Below, one piece after another: positions 61,458 through 64,000 of a stretch of DNA of 64,000 nucleotides; the stretch's first letter is position 1, and each line of letters begins with the position of its first letter. Position numbers and translations under genes: made by a program. The DNA is from Actinomadura physcomitrii. GTDB lineage: Bacteria; Actinomycetota; Actinomycetes; Streptosporangiales; Streptosporangiaceae. The notes under the pieces are model-generated. The model was not told where the DNA came from. It did no database searches and was given only the letters and a program-made list of their open reading frames with translations. The stretch lies in NCBI RefSeq assembly GCF_008923205.2, contig NZ_WBMS02000004.1, positions 248,001 through 312,000 of the forward strand, written 5' to 3'.

Positions 61458-63113
61458 TCACGAGCCGGCCTCCGCGTCCGATGCCGCCGGGACGGCCGAT
61501 TCGGCGGCGATGCGGGTGAGTGCGCTGACGCTCACCTTGCCGGTGGGGCCGACGGGCAGTTCCGGGAGGATCAGGAACCGTTCGGGCAGCCGGCGCCGGT
61601 CCACGCCGCGTGCGGACAGCCACGCGAGCATGGCGGCGGGGGACGGCGGCCGGGCGCCGTCGCGCGGGACCACGCAGGCGCACATGCGTTCGCCCAGGTC
61701 CAGGTCGTGCACGGGCACGCAGTGCGCGTCGGCGATGCCCGGATGGGAGACGAGCGCGCGTTCGACCTGCGCGGGGAAGAGGCTGACGCCGCCGCGGATC
61801 ACGGTGCGCTTGAGGCGGTCGAGGACCCGCAGCGTCCCGTCGGGGTCCAGCCTGCCGAGGTCGCCGGTGCGGACCCAGCCGCCGGGGGCGCGGTACCGGT
61901 CGTCGAGGTCCGGCGCGGCGACGTAGCAGAGCGGGGTCATCGGGCCCAGCGCCCAGATCTCCCCCGGCTCGCCCGGCGGCAGCGTCCGTCCCCGCCGGTC
62001 GCGGACGGTGATCCGGGCCACGCTTTCGTCGGGGACACCGGCCAGCCCGGGTTCCCAGCGGTCCGGGGCGCGGCCGGTGTGGCAGTTCACACCGTCGCTG
62101 GACCCGTAGATGTTGATGGGCGGCATGCCGAACCGCCGGACGCAGGCGTCCCTGACGTGCCGATGCACGGGACCGGCGCTGGAGACGACGGCGCGCAGCG
62201 AGGAGAGGTCCGCGTCGGTGCCGCCCTCGGCCATCCGCCAGAGCATCGTGGGGACGCCGAACACGTGGGTGGGGCGGTGCCGCTCGACGGCTTGGAGCGC
62301 CGCGGCGGCGTCGAAGCGCGGCAGCAGCACCAGGGTGCCGCCGTGGCGGGCGAGGATCACCGATGTGCCGAGCGACCCGTACGACGAGGCCAGCGACACC
62401 AGGACCAGTGCGCGCACGCGGTCGGCGCCGCGCCGCAGGGCGGCGACGTAGTTGCCGCGCCCGCCCGCCATGGCGTTGTGGGAGTAGGCCACCATCTTCG
62501 GCTCGGACTCCGATCCCGAGGAGACCAGGATGCGGGCCGGTGTCTCCGCGTCGATGCGGGCGGGCCGCCATGCGGGGATCTGCTCGGTGCCGGGTTCGTC
62601 CAGCGCGTGCATGCTCTCTCGCACCAGGTCGCCGGGGGCCCATAGTTGCAGGTCGGGGAGGTCTCCGAGGCCCGGCACCGGCTCCCCGGACGCGATGAGC
62701 GCGGCGGCGCGGGACCGGCGGACGAGGCTCGCGACCTCGCGCGGCCCGTGCGTGTGCGGGATCGGCAGGGCGACGGCGCCGATCGCCGCGACGGCCAGCT
62801 CGGCGACGACGGCGTCGCGCCCGTTGGGCAGCAGGACGGCGATGATGTCGGCGGGCCCCCGTCCCCCGGCGTGCAGCGCGGCGGCGGCGCGGCGGACGCG
62901 GGCGTCGAGCGCGGCATAGGTGAGCGCGCCCGCGCCGTCGACGACGGCTTCGGCCTCGGGCGCGGCGCGGACGTGCTCCCGGAACAGCGTGTAGAGGTCG
63001 CGGCCGGGGCACAGCCCGTCCGCGGTCCAGGCCGCGCGCAGTTCGGCGGGCACCCGGTCGGCCAGCGTGACGCCGTTGGCCGATGTCCAGGCCGGAGAAG
63101 CTGCGGTTCTCAT
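61458..63113 (-). CDS. AMP-dependent acyl-CoA synthetase/ligase
   Basis: 551 residues from the ATG at 63113, four bases after GGGAGG. Adenylate-forming enzyme: P-loop SSGSESEPKMVAYSH (variant of the usual SGTTGxPKG), YGSSDGVNCH, GEIWALGP, TGDLGRLDPDGTLRVLDRLKRTVIRGG (hinge), and the C-terminal lysine GPTGKVSVSAL. The Ser/Glu P-loop variant occurs in some aromatic or alicyclic acid CoA ligases; the acid is not known. It overlaps the CoA transferase stop by 4 bp, so both act on the same acyl pathway. Confidence 0.92.
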   Translation of the reverse strand: MRTAASPAWTSANGVTLADRVPAELRAAWTADGLCPGRDLYTLFREHVRAAPEAEAVVDGAGALTYAALDARVRRAAAALHAGGRGPADIIAVLLPNGRDAVVAELAVAAIGAVALPIPHTHGPREVASLVRRSRAAALIASGEPVPGLGDLPDLQLWAPGDLVRESMHALDEPGTEQIPAWRPARIDAETPARILVSSGSESEPKMVAYSHNAMAGGRGNYVAALRRGADRVRALVLVSLASSYGSLGTSVILARHGGTLVLLPRFDAAAALQAVERHRPTHVFGVPTMLWRMAEGGTDADLSSLRAVVSSAGPVHRHVRDACVRRFGMPPINIYGSSDGVNCHTGRAPDRWEPGLAGVPDESVARITVRDRRGRTLPPGEPGEIWALGPMTPLCYVAAPDLDDRYRAPGGWVRTGDLGRLDPDGTLRVLDRLKRTVIRGGVSLFPAQVERALVSHPGIADAHCVPVHDLDLGERMCACVVPRDGARPPSPAAMLAWLSARGVDRRRLPERFLILPELPVGPTGKVSVSALTRIAAESAVPAASDAEAGS

Positions 63114-64000
63114 CGTTCCTCCCTGTCGTGTTCGGACGGGCTCGTGAACGTCCACGGCGCGCGGCTGTAGCAGGCGGCTCCATCGGTTTCGAAGAGGGCG
63201 GCGTACGCGGGGTCGGCCGCCATCGCCGCGAGGTCGGTCACGACCGGCGCCGTCCCCCCGGCCGCGCGGGCGCCGGGGGCGGGCGTCTCGCGCAGGAGGC
63301 GGCCCGCGTCGGCCAAGGCCGTCTCGACCCGCACTCCGGCGCCGGTGCGGGCGGCGCCGAGCAGGCCCGCGGCGACGCCTTCGGCGCTGATCAGCGCGCC
63401 GAGCACGTCGATGATCGTCATCAGCGTCGGCGCGGGCGGCCGGCCCGGCGGCGTCAGCAGCGCCGCGACTCCGGTGTGCGCCTGCACCAGGTAGTCGGTG
63501 CCCATCGGCTGCGGCGCGAGCAGGACGTCGGCCCAGCCGCCGGCGTACGCGTGGACGAGACCGGGGTGCACGGCGGCGAGGTCCGCGGCGTCCAACCCGA
63601 ACCGGGCGGCGCGGCCCGGCGCCCAGTTCTGCAGGAACACATCCGACGAGGCGACGAGGCGCAGCGCTTCGTCGCGGCCCGTGAGCGACTTCAGGTCCGC
63701 CTCGACCACCCGCTTGCCGCGGTTGAGGGCGAGGAACCGGGCCGAGCACTCCCCCGCCATCGGCGGGACGCCGCGCATCGGGTCGCCGCCGGGCGGTTCG
63801 ATGCGGACGACGTCGGCGCCGAGCAGGCCGAGCACATGCCCGGCCAGCGGACCTTGGACGCGGTTGGTGGACTCGGCGACCCGGATCCCCGCCAGGGGGC
63901 CGCCGTCCCGCCGCGATGGGCCGTCCGGTCGGGGCGCCGCCTGCGCGGACGGCGCGGCGGGAAGGGGGCGGAGCCGCCACGGGGAGGCGGGCGCCGGCGG
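63110..64000 (-). CDS. CaiB/BaiF-type CoA transferase, 5' end outside the window
   Basis: 296 residues are visible and the frame is open to the right edge. LAGIRVAESTNRVQGPLAGH and VLGLLGADVVRIEPPGGDP, then LNRGKRVVEADLKSLTGRDEALRLVASSDVFLQNW, match family III CoA transferases. The ~35 residues before PLAGIRVAEST are Pro/Ala-rich, so this may be the second half of a fused two-domain transferase. Translationally coupled to the acyl-CoA ligase. Confidence 0.85.
   Translation of the reverse strand, partial: PPAPASPWRLRPLPAAPSAQAAPRPDGPSRRDGGPLAGIRVAESTNRVQGPLAGHVLGLLGADVVRIEPPGGDPMRGVPPMAGECSARFLALNRGKRVVEADLKSLTGRDEALRLVASSDVFLQNWAPGRAARFGLDAADLAAVHPGLVHAYAGGWADVLLAPQPMGTDYLVQAHTGVAALLTPPGRPPAPTLMTIIDVLGALISAEGVAAGLLGAARTGAGVRVETALADAGRLLRETPAPGARAAGGTAPVVTDLAAMAADPAYAALFETDGAACYSRAPWTFTSPSEHDREER

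Overview
The window is very GC-rich chromosomal DNA from an actinomycete. The gene content fits a morphologically complex genus of the Streptosporangiales type, possibly Thermomonosporaceae/Actinomadura-like; that placement is inference, not measurement. Support comes from an HrdB-type principal sigma factor with a long Ala/Lys/acidic N-terminus, a ParC/ParE-type second type II topoisomerase, an HTH/DUF5753 + DUF397 + ATP-binding-protein triad, GTG and TTG starts, and frequent ATGA/GTGA/TTGA stop-start overlaps.

Layout. 1-9.2 kb: an oxidoreductase, a methyltransferase, a DesK/DesR-like two-component system with an orphan, degenerate ABC ATPase, an intracellular GH13 enzyme, a MarR regulator with a divergent membrane protein, and an FMN alpha-hydroxy acid oxidase. 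9.4-29.6 kb: a core block containing parC, parE and the principal sigma gene. In Streptomyces coelicolor hrdB and the second gyrase-like pair also lie close together. Here the block is interrupted by accessory genes: the HTH/DUF397 triad, an NCS1-like transporter coupled to a cysteine hydrolase, a second two-component system, a secreted protein, an ABC-2 transporter and a YaaA-like protein. 29.9-35 kb: a PAS/GAF/PP2C phosphatase, an HhH-GPD protein, and a Tat-exported molybdoenzyme with its cytochrome b. 35.1-41.4 kb: a little-characterised block with a 547-residue unknown protein, two paralogous TY-Chap/SseB-like proteins with long Pro/Gln/Ala linkers, and a 122-residue protein. 41.5-53.7 kb: pxpABC (5-oxoprolinase), a histidine phosphatase, a winged-helix protein, a membrane-anchored double CbbX-type AAA+ ATPase, a complete ABC transporter/two-component operon ending in RNase HII, and a second HhH protein. 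53.7-64 kb: a TerD protein with a Pro/Gly/Gln linker, a lipoate-protein ligase, a pirin, a membrane protein, and a LysR-controlled catabolic-looking group (CMD-hydrolase fusion, AhpD-like protein, acyl-CoA ligase, CaiB-type CoA transferase running off the edge).

Main unusual signals. (1) Two ABC/two-component loci 43 kb apart each carry an inverted repeat with nearly the same core, GACATYTGTC. (2) A 27-bp copy of the terD translation-initiation region sits 53 kb away, wedged exactly between 19-20 bp direct repeats. (3) The paralogous TY-Chap/SseB pair shares an N-terminal pair of domains and a small C-terminal module across unrelated linkers. (4) The 10-mer CTGGTGAGAT flanks lysR on both sides. 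(5) A fragment with an OsmC signature lies directly behind the AhpD-like gene. (6) A regular 17-bp tandem array lies near the left edge. No rRNA, tRNA, CRISPR array, transposase or integrase was recognised.
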